Below are positions 41,249 through 49,388 of a stretch of 64,000 bases of DNA, in pieces. The stretch comes from an uncultured Verrucomicrobia subdivision 3 bacterium (GTDB lineage Bacteria; Verrucomicrobiota; Verrucomicrobiia; Limisphaerales; UBA11358). How positions within the stretch are numbered: the first letter of the stretch is position 1; every line of letters begins with the position of its first letter. The translations under genes and the position numbers were made by a program. Below the pieces are notes generated by a model that ran no database searches, was not told the DNA's origin, and saw nothing but the letters and a program-made list of their open reading frames with translations. Location: NCBI GenBank assembly GCA_903895255.1, contig CAITTG010000084.1, positions 24,922-88,921 on the forward strand, written 5' to 3'.

Positions 41249-41400
41249 CGTTTAGTGCGGAATCCGCCCGCAAAAAAGATTACCAGACAAACCAACAACA
41301 GCAGGCCGACCCCGCCGCCACCGATGGCCGGTCCGCCATAGTAGTAACCGCCGCCGCCAAACAATAACAGGAGCACGACCAGGATGAGTAACAGATTCAT
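41245..41400 (-). CDS. 51-residue glycine-rich membrane protein
   Basis: A short frame on the minus strand coding a 51-residue hydrophobic protein: MNLLLILVVLLLLF, a Gly/Tyr-rich middle (GGGGYYYGG), a second hydrophobic stretch (GLLLLVCLVIFF) and a basic end. It has the look of DUF3309-type small membrane proteins, although the family assignment is a memory match. Its stop overlaps the end of the debranching enzyme gene by four bases in convergent orientation. The protein is too short for usual length cut-offs. Confidence 0.6.
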   Translation of the reverse strand: MNLLLILVVLLLLFGGGGYYYGGPAIGGGGVGLLLLVCLVIFFAGGFRTKR

Positions 41401-41521
41401 ATCTGGTTGAGGTTAATCCGGTTGACGCTGGGTTGCCATGGGGTGTTTACCCCAATAGTAAAAGTCTGACCATCCGGTTTTGCTCCTTTCATTCCCCAAC
41501 GGTTTGGCATAAACTCCAGTG

Positions 41522-41755
41522 ATGCAGGATCATGCTGTTTTCTTTGTCGCGCTCCGGTACATTTTCCTGGGGCTGTTTCTGGCCTCGTTACTGGCCGGTG
41601 CCGCGGTGTTGCGTTATTACCAGCAACTCTTTGGCATTGATCCGCAACAACCCAGCGAGAACGGCGGCGCCCGACTTTACAGCAAAACCCTGATTTTCGC
41701 CATTTGGGCCCACGCCGTTGCGCTCACCGGCGGCATCGCCTGGATGATGTGGTAA
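41522..41755 (+). CDS. Small two-helix membrane protein
   Basis: A 77-residue protein with two transmembrane helices (about residues 8-28, FFVALRYIFLGLFLASLLAG, and 56-76, AIWAHAVALTGGIAWMMW) and a short polar loop containing QQLFGIDPQQPSENGG. No family is recognised. The ATG at 41522 is preferred to a GTG three bases upstream. It stands alone between the debranching enzyme and the fucosidase. Confidence 0.55.
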   Translation: MQDHAVFFVALRYIFLGLFLASLLAGAAVLRYYQQLFGIDPQQPSENGGARLYSKTLIFAIWAHAVALTGGIAWMMW

Positions 41756-41849
41756 GGTTGTCCTGCCGCTGGTTGATCAAACGAACATTTTCCCTGTGAC
41801 CTCCGGGCGGGCCATGGCGTCTTAAGCCGGGAAACCGATTGAATCCTTA

Positions 41850-43487
41850 ATGAAGCCAAACCACTGGTTTATGACCACGCAATCCGCCCTGGTCCTGGCC
41901 TTGGGGTCCGTACTCCTGACCTCCCCCAGCCATGCCCAGACCAATAATGGGGTGGGTGAGGGCGGCAATGCCACCACTGGCTATGACATGGCCCCCGAAA
42001 CGCGGCTGGCGGTGGTCCAGGCCGCCGTGGATGCCATCAAAACCCCGCTCCCGCCCGGGCCTTTTCAGCCCACGTGGGAATCGTTAAAGGCCCATTACCA
42101 CGTACCCGAATGGTTCGTCGGGGCCAAGTTTGGGCTGTTCATGCACTGGGGGCTCTATTCCGTGCCGGCGCACCACAATGAATGGTACGAAAAGCACATG
42201 TACGCCGCTGACCGCCAGTGGCATGCGGAGCATTTCGGGCCGCAGGACAAATTCGGCTACAAGGATTTCATCCCGCTGTTCACCTGCGAAAAATTCAACG
42301 CGGATGAGTGGGCGGCGCTCTTCAAACAATCCGGCGCGCGCTTTGTCATTCCCACCGCCCAGCATCACGACGGCTTTTCCCTCTGGGACAGCCAGGTCAA
42401 CCCGGTCAACGCCAAAAACATGGGGCCCAAGCGCGATTTGATTGGCGAACTCGGCCAGGCCGTGCGCAAACAGGGCCTGAAATTTGGCGTGTCCAACCAT
42501 GGCATCGAGAATTTCCAGTTCATCAACCCCGCCCCGGAACTGGCCGCCCAACTCCAGAGCGAGCATGCCGATTTGTACGATCCCCAATGGGCGGATTTTT
42601 ACCACGTGGCCGATCGCAGCGATGCCGCCTGCGAAAAATTCCTCGTGGACTGGTACAACCGCAATGTGGAGCTGATTGACAAGTACCAGCCGGACATGCT
42701 CTGGTTCGACAACGGCGTGGACATCCGGTATCTCGACCCGCTGAAATTGCGCATTGCCGCCTATTACTACAATCGCGCCGCGGAATGGGGCAAACCGGTT
42801 TCCCTCAGCACGAAGAAAGCGGCCTACGCGCCCAGCGGCAAAAACACCGAGACCATTGGCTCAATCATTGATTTTGAAAAAATCGGCGGCCGCTCCCCGG
42901 CGGGCATCCGAACCGGCGTGTGGCAGGTGGATGAACCCATCGGCAGCACCTGGGGCTACACCACCGGCATGCGCATCAGCGGCCCCGGCCCCATCATCAG
43001 CAAGCTCGTGGACACGGTCAGCAAAAACGGGACCCTGCTCCTGAACCTCTCGCCCCAAAAAGACGGCACGTTCGCCCCGCAGATTCACACCACGCTGCTC
43101 GCTATCGGTGAATGGCTGCGGGTGAATGGCGAGGCGATTTACGACACCCACAACTGGCTGCAGTTTGGCGAGGGCGGCGAACGCGGGGCCAAGAGCCCAA
43201 CCATCCGCTTCACCGTCAAGGGCGAGGCGCTCTATGCCATCATCGTGGGCAACTGGCCGGCGGGTGAGGTGAATATCGCTTCGCTGGGGTCCAACGAATC
43301 GCTCACAGGCGACGTCAAAGCGGTCCGACTCCTCGGCCGCCCGGACGCCTGTGCCTTTACCCGGGATGCGGCCGGGCTGCATGTGACACTACCCGCCACC
43401 CTGCCGGGCAAATATGCGTATGTGCTGAAAATTACCGGCCTGAAAATGAACCCGGCGGTCAACGATCCCTCGGGCAATCCCCTTTAA
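41850..43487 (+). CDS. Secreted alpha-L-fucosidase (GH29)
   Basis: A 545-residue glycoside hydrolase with a signal peptide (cleaved near SHAQTNN). GH29 motifs are clear: WFVGAKFGLFMHWGLYSVPA, TAQHHDGFSLWDSQ, then the catalytic nucleophile region DMLWFDNGVD (Asp near residue 288). The end carries a beta-sandwich. It removes terminal L-fucose from glycans. It is followed 55 bases later by a sialate O-acetylesterase, suggesting a small glycan-degradation unit directed at host or algal polysaccharides. No regulator or TonB-type transporter is in the window. Confidence 0.95.
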   Translation: MKPNHWFMTTQSALVLALGSVLLTSPSHAQTNNGVGEGGNATTGYDMAPETRLAVVQAAVDAIKTPLPPGPFQPTWESLKAHYHVPEWFVGAKFGLFMHWGLYSVPAHHNEWYEKHMYAADRQWHAEHFGPQDKFGYKDFIPLFTCEKFNADEWAALFKQSGARFVIPTAQHHDGFSLWDSQVNPVNAKNMGPKRDLIGELGQAVRKQGLKFGVSNHGIENFQFINPAPELAAQLQSEHADLYDPQWADFYHVADRSDAACEKFLVDWYNRNVELIDKYQPDMLWFDNGVDIRYLDPLKLRIAAYYYNRAAEWGKPVSLSTKKAAYAPSGKNTETIGSIIDFEKIGGRSPAGIRTGVWQVDEPIGSTWGYTTGMRISGPGPIISKLVDTVSKNGTLLLNLSPQKDGTFAPQIHTTLLAIGEWLRVNGEAIYDTHNWLQFGEGGERGAKSPTIRFTVKGEALYAIIVGNWPAGEVNIASLGSNESLTGDVKAVRLLGRPDACAFTRDAAGLHVTLPATLPGKYAYVLKITGLKMNPAVNDPSGNPL

Positions 43488-43542
43488 AAATCTCCGTAGG
43501 TGACGAGTCTCTAATTAACCAGCCAGCCAACCTGCCAACCTT

Positions 43543-45132
43543 ATGCGAAACCAACGCCTCCATCTCTTGATCCTGCTCACCCTCCTGCTGGGCACTATTG
43601 CCGCCCGGGCCACGGTGGAACTCGCCAGCCCCTTCACCAGTCACATGGTGTTGCAGTGCGACGCGAAAGTCCCGGTATGGGGCTGGGCCGAACCCGGTGA
43701 GACCGTCACGGTGGAATTCGCCGGCCAAAAAGCCACGACCCAAGCCGGAGCCGACGGCCATTGGCGCGTGGACCTCGCGCCGCTCACCGCCTCCGCCGAG
43801 AGCCGCGTTTTCACCGTCACCGGCTCGCAGACCGCCCAGCCCATCGCGCTCGAAGACGTGGTTGTGGGCGAGGTCTGGCTGGCCTCCGGCCAGTCCAACA
43901 TGGATTTCAGCGTCTCCAAAAAAGTAAAATATTTCGCGGGGGTGACCAACGAGGAGGCGGAAATCGCCGCCGCCAATTATCCGCTCATCCGCATGTTCAC
44001 CGGCGCCTTCGCCAAAACCTACGCCCCCACCAACCGCGTGGGCGGCCACTGGCTGGTCTGCTCGCCGGAAACCGTGCCCGGCTTTTCCGCCGTGGGTTAC
44101 TTCTTCGCGCGCGATTTGCAACGGGAAATCAAAATCCCGGTGGGCATCATCACCGAGGCGTTTGGGGCCAGCACGGCCGAGGCCTGGATTCGCCGGGAAA
44201 CGCTGGCCGCCGATCCGCGTCTGAAGCCCATGCTGGACAGTTTTGACGCCAAGGTGCAGGCCTTCCGCACCAATCCACCGCCGGTGGTGGCCGCGCCGCG
44301 TTCCGAGGATGTCTCCGCCCGGGAAACCAATCTGGTTAGCAACCGCTCGACCACCGCCACGAACCCGCCCGCCGCCCGCCGCCGGCGCGCGACCGGCGTG
44401 CGCGATCCCGTGCAGGACCAGCATAACGCCACCGTGCTCTACAATGGCATGATTGCACCGATCATTCCCTATGCCATCCGGGGGGCCATCTGGTACCAGG
44501 GTGAATCGATTGTCGGCGGGGCCGCCGGGCGCGCCCTGTATCCGCACGTGCAGGCCACGCTCGTGCGCGACTGGCGCGCGCTCTGGGCCGAGGGGGATTT
44601 CCCGTTCTATATCGTCCAGCTTGCCGGGCAGGATGCCGACAGTAACAACCCGCTCGTGCGCGAAGCCCAGGCCAGCATTCTGCAACTGCCGAACACGGGC
44701 ATGGCCGTGACCACCGACATTGGCGAACGCAAAAACGTGCATCCCAAAAATAAACAGGACGTGGGTGACCGCCTCTCCCGCATCGCCCTGGCCAACGTGT
44801 ACGGCCAGGCGTTGGAATATTCCGGGCCGCAATATACATCCATGACCGTGGAGGGGGATAAAATCCGCCTGAAATTCTCCCACCTCGGCGGCGGCCTGGT
44901 CGCCCGGGACGGCCCGCTCAAATGGTTCACCATCGCCGGCGCGGATGGCACGTTTGTCCCGGCCGAGGCCACCATTGACGGCGACACGGTGCTCGTTCAC
45001 AGCGATGCCGTGAGCGCGCCGACCGCCGTGCGCTATGCGTGGGTGAATTATCCCGCGGGCTGCAATCTCTTCAACGCCGCCGGCCTTCCCGCGCCGCAAT
45101 TCCGCACCGACGCGCCGGCGATCACGCCGTAA
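43543..45132 (+). CDS. Secreted sialate O-acetylesterase
   Basis: A 529-residue enzyme with a signal peptide (MRNQRLHLLILLTLLLGTIA, cleavage near ARA). The SASA/GDSL-type domain shows the Ser block VWLASGQSNMDFSVS (Ser near residue 114), IRGAIWYQGES and the His block VHPKNKQDVGDRL. It removes O-acetyl groups from sialic acids or similar sugars, often preparing glycans for further attack. It lies 55 bases after the fucosidase on the same strand, consistent with one transcript. The central insertion (about residues 250-290, Ala/Pro/Arg rich) is unusual and looks like a linker. Confidence 0.93.
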   Translation: MRNQRLHLLILLTLLLGTIAARATVELASPFTSHMVLQCDAKVPVWGWAEPGETVTVEFAGQKATTQAGADGHWRVDLAPLTASAESRVFTVTGSQTAQPIALEDVVVGEVWLASGQSNMDFSVSKKVKYFAGVTNEEAEIAAANYPLIRMFTGAFAKTYAPTNRVGGHWLVCSPETVPGFSAVGYFFARDLQREIKIPVGIITEAFGASTAEAWIRRETLAADPRLKPMLDSFDAKVQAFRTNPPPVVAAPRSEDVSARETNLVSNRSTTATNPPAARRRRATGVRDPVQDQHNATVLYNGMIAPIIPYAIRGAIWYQGESIVGGAAGRALYPHVQATLVRDWRALWAEGDFPFYIVQLAGQDADSNNPLVREAQASILQLPNTGMAVTTDIGERKNVHPKNKQDVGDRLSRIALANVYGQALEYSGPQYTSMTVEGDKIRLKFSHLGGGLVARDGPLKWFTIAGADGTFVPAEATIDGDTVLVHSDAVSAPTAVRYAWVNYPAGCNLFNAAGLPAPQFRTDAPAITP

Positions 45133-45195
45133 GCTCCCTTCAGCCAGGGACTCACGCCGATTAAACCCGGATGCGGGAAATGCCCGGCAAAGCGC

Positions 45196-45223
45196 TTGAC
45201 ACCCGCTGCCGGGCTGGTTGAAT
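45196..45223 (+). promoter_or_regulatory. Probable radC promoter; decides the start codon
   Basis: A perfect TTGACA (45196-45201), a 16-base spacer and TTGAAT (45218-45223). The ATG at 45222 lies inside the -10 element, so it cannot be the start of a transcript from this promoter; the ATG at 45234 would be only about three bases from the predicted transcript start. Confidence 0.6.
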
Positions 45224-45233
45224 GGGCGCACCA

Positions 45234-45944
45234 ATGAACGGGGGACTGCGCCTCAAAGATCAACCTGCCAGCGAACGGCCGCGTGAACGGCTGGCCGCGT
45301 TGGGCCCCTCGGCCTTGAGCCAGGCCGAGTTGATTGCCATCCTGCTGCGCACCGGATTGCAGGGGATGAATGCCGTGGAAGTGGGCAAGCAATTGCTCGC
45401 CCGGTTCGGTTCCCTGCAAGCGCTGGCCGTGGCGTCCGTGGATGATTTGCGCAAGGTCAAGGGCATTGGCCGGGACAAGGCCGTCACCCTCGTCGCCGCC
45501 TTCGCGCTGGCCCAAAAAATGGCGGCGGAATTCCACGCCGAAGCGCCGCTGCTGGACACGCCTGAGTCGGTCGTCCGCCTGTTGCGCGAGGAAAACCGGC
45601 TGCTCCAGGTGGAAACCTTGCAGGTCATCCTGCTGAACACCCGCCGGCGGCTGATTCGTTACGAGACGATTTCCCAAGGCTCGCTGGACACCCTGCTGGT
45701 GCACGCGCGCGAGGTCTTCAAGCTGGCCATCTCGGCCAATGCCGCCGCGCTGGTGCTGGCCCACAATCATCCCAGCGGCGACCCCACGCCCTCCGACGCG
45801 GACATCAAGGTCACCCGCGACCTCATCCGCGCCGGCCAGCTCCTGAAGATCGAGGTGCTCGACCATGTCATCATGGGCCGCGCCACGGCCGAGCGGCCGA
45901 AAGAATATGCCTCGTTGCGCGAGCTGGGGTATTTTTATTCCTGA
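45234..45944 (+). CDS. radC: RadC family protein (JAMM domain)
   Basis: A 236-residue protein with an N-terminal helix-hairpin-helix segment (VDDLRKVKGIGRDKAVTLVA) and a C-terminal JAMM/MPN+ metal-binding motif: His-x-His in LVLAHNHPSGDPTPSDADI. Its biochemical role is still debated; the name radC is historical and the repair role is doubtful. The start at 45234 is chosen because an earlier ATG (45222) falls within the promoter. The predicted mRNA is almost leaderless. Confidence 0.94.
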   Translation: MNGGLRLKDQPASERPRERLAALGPSALSQAELIAILLRTGLQGMNAVEVGKQLLARFGSLQALAVASVDDLRKVKGIGRDKAVTLVAAFALAQKMAAEFHAEAPLLDTPESVVRLLREENRLLQVETLQVILLNTRRRLIRYETISQGSLDTLLVHAREVFKLAISANAAALVLAHNHPSGDPTPSDADIKVTRDLIRAGQLLKIEVLDHVIMGRATAERPKEYASLRELGYFYS

Positions 45945-45986
45945 AAGCATAAAAACGGGGTATGCTTGGTGAGTTCCTTCAATCAG

Positions 45987-47177
45987 ATGAAATCCATGCT
46001 GCCACTCCGACTCGCCGGTTTTGCGTTGAGCTTGCTGGCGCTTTGCTCCTGCGCCTTGCTGCGCCCGCCCGCACCGATCGAACCGGCCCATGACCTGCCG
46101 GTGGACGCCGCCCTCAACCCCGACGCCGGGCGGGGCAATGAATTGTTCATTTATCTCCACCTGGCAGGCGGCGAACCGCTGGCTTTTCTCGTGGACACCG
46201 GATCCCCTCTCAGCATTTTTGACAAATCCCTGGAACCGTTTCTCGGCCGCCAGCTCGACACCATGGAGACGTGGAATTTTGGGACCAGTGTGCGCATGGG
46301 CGTCTTCGCCGCGCCGCAGCTTTACTTGGGCGGCACGCCGCTGGTTAAGACCGGAACCAATGTGGAGACCACCGATTTCTCGGGGTTGTCCGCGCAAACC
46401 GGCGTGCCGGTGATGGGCATCCTGGGCATGGACTACCTGCGCCACTATTGCCTCCAGCTGGATTTTAACGCCGGCCGGCTGCGCTTTCTCGATCCCGACC
46501 CCCTGGACACTGCGGCGCTGGGCCGGGCGTATCCGCTGATTTATAATGAGGAAGTCCAAAGCCGCTGGGGCTTTATCCGTCCGCTACTGCCACCGGGCAG
46601 CCTCGTTGGCCAGGATGACCAGCCCATGCTCGTGGACACCGGCTTCCGGAATGATGGGGCTCTCGACGCCAGCGCGCTCCGGCGGGCCATCCGGCAGGCC
46701 AACAAATCCAGCCAGGGCGAGGCGGTCCATGCCCAGGATCCCGGCCGGGTATGGTTTGTCACCGTTGACTGGCAGGGCGGCACCTACACGAACCTGCTGG
46801 TCGGCACCGGCGGCAACTTGGTGGGCTTGCGCTTCCTCGCGCGGCATCTGGTCACCTTTAATTTCCCCAAGCAGGTCATGTACCTGAAGCAAACGAGCGT
46901 CGGTCCGCTCACCAGTCCGGAGATGGACTCCGCCTGGAGCTGGCTCATGAGCATCAAGGCGGTGGACCGGTTGCCGGGCTGGTCCCGCGCGGAGTCCGGA
47001 AATATTTATATGGAGGGCAATTCCCAGACCGTGGCCTTCGATGGGCAAAAAAGCGGGTCGCCCTTCACCTGGCATTATACGGTTGCCCGCGCATTGCCGG
47101 ACGGTCACTGGCAATTGCTCAAAGCCTGGCGGACGGATGCCAAAGATCATCCCGTCGAGGAATATCCGGTGCCATGA
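45987..47177 (+). CDS. Lipoprotein aspartyl protease-like protein with two DTG motifs
   Basis: A 396-residue protein with a lipobox-type N-terminus (LSLLALCSCAL; Cys near residue 19), so probably an outer-membrane or periplasmic lipoprotein. A retropepsin-like domain follows: FLVDTGSPLSIFD (D70) and, after a hydrophobic-Gly strand (MGILGMDYL), a second site MLVDTGFRNDG (D217). Two DTG motifs in one chain suggest a bilobed, pepsin-like active site built from one polypeptide instead of the usual dimer. The C-terminal 80 residues are unassigned. The start at 45987 is chosen because the lipoprotein signal begins there. Confidence 0.72.
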   Translation: MKSMLPLRLAGFALSLLALCSCALLRPPAPIEPAHDLPVDAALNPDAGRGNELFIYLHLAGGEPLAFLVDTGSPLSIFDKSLEPFLGRQLDTMETWNFGTSVRMGVFAAPQLYLGGTPLVKTGTNVETTDFSGLSAQTGVPVMGILGMDYLRHYCLQLDFNAGRLRFLDPDPLDTAALGRAYPLIYNEEVQSRWGFIRPLLPPGSLVGQDDQPMLVDTGFRNDGALDASALRRAIRQANKSSQGEAVHAQDPGRVWFVTVDWQGGTYTNLLVGTGGNLVGLRFLARHLVTFNFPKQVMYLKQTSVGPLTSPEMDSAWSWLMSIKAVDRLPGWSRAESGNIYMEGNSQTVAFDGQKSGSPFTWHYTVARALPDGHWQLLKAWRTDAKDHPVEEYPVP

Positions 47178-47665
47178 AAAACCGCAGCCTCCTGATCTCG
47201 TGGGAAACGACGTACGGAGTTGCTGAATAAACCACTGCGACCTTCCCAGATCCGGAATCATTACCTAACCCCGTAGCGCGGGTTTCCCAACCGGCAGCCT
47301 TTCAACCTCCGCCCCCTTCCCGCTGCTGACCAGCGTACGGTCTCGCGCAGCGTCCTGGAGTGCGCCCAGTCCTCTGGCGCTTTGGCCCAACCACCTTTCG
47401 AAATTCCAGCCCACGTTGCCAGCCCAACCACCGGCCGACCATTCTCCCTCTCCCGAAGGGCGAGGGCCGGGGTGAGGGGAAACGCGCCAAACCCATTGAG
47501 TCTGATGATATTTTCAGATGCAGTCTCCAGGGTTTGAATGTTGGTTATTGGCGCATCTCTGGAGCTTGGCGGTTGGTGCTTGGAGCTTCCCTGAATTTTG
47601 AAGTTTCATCGCCTTGGGCGATTTTCTGTCACCTCCCAGCCTTTTCTCGGTGCTTACCGGCAGCT
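47178..47665. other. Gene-free region with repeats, including a long heptamer array
   Basis: About 490 bases without a gene; the frame that crosses it into the sigma factor gene is not coding until 47666. It contains a GC-rich interspersed element (CCGAAGGGCGAGGGCCGGGG and flanks, near 47453-47482) and, at 47532-47608, an array in near-perfect seven-base phase (for example TGGAGCT, TGGCGGT, TGGTGCT, TGGAGCT). No promoter was identified for the sigma factor gene. Confidence 0.55.
47532..47608. repeat. Longest heptamer-period array
   Basis: About eleven seven-base units, several variants of TGG-plus-four: GTTTGAA, TGTTGGT, TATTGGC, GCATCTC, TGGAGCT, TGGCGGT, TGGTGCT, TGGAGCT, TCCCTGA, ATTTTGA, AGTTTCA. 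Units change but the phase is kept. Confidence 0.75.
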
Positions 47666-49318
47666 ATGATAACAACCGAAGCCATGACTGTGGTGCCAAA
47701 CAACGATGCCGAATTGGTGGCCCAGAGCCTCGCGGGAAGCCAGGACGCCTTCCGGCTGATTGTGGAGCGCTACCAAACGTTGATCTGCGCCCTCGCCTAT
47801 GCCGGCACGGGCAGCCTGACCCAGAGCGAGGATCTGGCCCAGGAAACCTTCGTGACCGCCTGGAAAGAACTGGCCAAACTCCGCGAGCCGGCGAAGTTGC
47901 GCCCCTGGTTGTGCGGCATCCTCCGCTTCGCCATCGGCAAGCACCGCCGCCGGTCGGGCCGCGAGCCGGACCACGCCGCCGAGCCGATGGACGCCATGCC
48001 TGAATCCACCGCCCCCGAGCCGCCCCCCTCCCAACAGGCCATGAGCCTGGAGGAAACCGCCATCCTCTGGCGCTCGCTCGAGCGCATCCCCGAAATTTAT
48101 CGTGAACCCCTCGTGCTCTTTTACCGCGAGCACCAGTCCGTCGAGGCCGTGGCCCAACAGCTCGATTTATCCGAGGACGCCGTGAAACAGCGGCTGTCCC
48201 GCGGTCGCAAGCTATTGCAGGAACAGGTGCTTGCCTTCGTGGAAGGCGCGCTGGCGCGATCGAATCCCGGCCCGGCCTTCACGCTCGGGGTGCTGGCCAT
48301 ATTGCCCGCCCTGACCCTGTCCGCCAAGGCCGCGACCGTGGGCGGGGCGGTCGCGAAAGGCGGCGCCACGGCCACCGGCGCCGGCTTGCTCGGCTGGCTC
48401 GGGGCCATCTTGTGTCCGCTGCTGGCCTTCATCAACCTGTTCGCCGTCTGGCGCGTCAACCACCGGGCGGCGCGTTCGGACCGGGAGCGCCAAGTGTACA
48501 AAATATTTTATCTTGGGCTGGCCGTCTCCATCGTCGTTTTCTATGTGGTATTCAGTCTGCTGCCACTCGGCGACTCGCTCGTGAAAACCCATCCTTTCCG
48601 GTTTGCCGGTTTGATAACCGGGCTGATTTTGGGTTATGTCTTGCTGATCGCCGCCTTTTCCCTCTGGTTCTATCGCACGGTTAAACAATTCCGACAGGCC
48701 CTGCCGTTGCCGGATGCCACGACCACCCTGAAAGTTCCCATTTGGGAATTCCGCAGCCGCTTTCATTTGCTCGGCCTGCCCTTGATTCACCTTCGTTTTG
48801 GCGGCTGGCAGAGCGGCGCGCAGAACCAAATTCAGAAACCCATCAAGGCCTGGATTGCCGCCACAGAGGGCTTCGCGTTCGGCCTCCTGTTTGCGTATGG
48901 CGGCGTGGCGGTCGCGCCGGTGAGCATCGGGGCTTGCGCCATCGGTCTGTTTTCCTACGGAGCCATGGCGGTGGGGGTGCTCGCGGTCGGCGGCTTTGGC
49001 TTTGGGATTTGGGCCTTCGCAGCGTTTGGGTTTGGCTGGGAGGTCTCGGCCGGTTGCGCCATTGCCTGGCACATCGCCTCGGGCGCCCAGTACGCCATCG
49101 CCCATCAATATGCCTTGGGCGATATTGCCCATGCCGCCCAGGCAAACACGGATTTCGTCCGTCACCTGGTAAAATCAAATCCGTTTTTTGCGACCTGCTG
49201 GCGGATGGTGCCGCATTTCCTCTGGTTAATGTGGCTGTGGTGCATTCCCCTGATGATTTCCTCCGTGATCCAATGGTGCCTCCTGGCAAAGCAGCGGCGC
49301 GTGGCCAAAATGGGTTGA
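47666..49318 (+). CDS. ECF sigma factor fused to a C-terminal membrane domain
   Basis: A 550-residue protein. Residues 1-70 include sigma region 2 (DAFRLIVERYQTLICALAYA, then AQETFVTAWKELAKL). Residues about 130-185 are region 4 (RIPEIYREPLVLFYREHQSV, then LDLSEDAVKQRLSRGRKLLQ). From about residue 200 the chain contains several transmembrane helices (for example FYLGLAVSIVVFYVVFSLL and GLITGLILGYVLLIAAFSLW) and a Gly/Ala-rich region near 405-455. Sigma factors fused to membrane domains occur in Verrucomicrobiota and Planctomycetes. The membrane part may sense a signal and hold the sigma region. No separate anti-sigma gene is adjacent. Confidence 0.88.
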   Translation: MITTEAMTVVPNNDAELVAQSLAGSQDAFRLIVERYQTLICALAYAGTGSLTQSEDLAQETFVTAWKELAKLREPAKLRPWLCGILRFAIGKHRRRSGREPDHAAEPMDAMPESTAPEPPPSQQAMSLEETAILWRSLERIPEIYREPLVLFYREHQSVEAVAQQLDLSEDAVKQRLSRGRKLLQEQVLAFVEGALARSNPGPAFTLGVLAILPALTLSAKAATVGGAVAKGGATATGAGLLGWLGAILCPLLAFINLFAVWRVNHRAARSDRERQVYKIFYLGLAVSIVVFYVVFSLLPLGDSLVKTHPFRFAGLITGLILGYVLLIAAFSLWFYRTVKQFRQALPLPDATTTLKVPIWEFRSRFHLLGLPLIHLRFGGWQSGAQNQIQKPIKAWIAATEGFAFGLLFAYGGVAVAPVSIGACAIGLFSYGAMAVGVLAVGGFGFGIWAFAAFGFGWEVSAGCAIAWHIASGAQYAIAHQYALGDIAHAAQANTDFVRHLVKSNPFFATCWRMVPHFLWLMWLWCIPLMISSVIQWCLLAKQRRVAKMG

Positions 49319-49367
49319 ATGCCAGCTCATTCTTCCCATCGTCACACCCCGCTGGCTGGGTGTTGGA

Positions 49368-49388
49368 TTTTGAACTTTGAAGTTTCAA
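49368..49388. repeat. Heptamer-period repeat at the ilvA stop codon
   Basis: Three units TTTTGAA, CTTTGAA, GTTTCAA. The minus-strand ilvA stop codon (49385-49387) lies inside the last unit, so the repeat abuts and partly forms the gene end. Confidence 0.6.
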
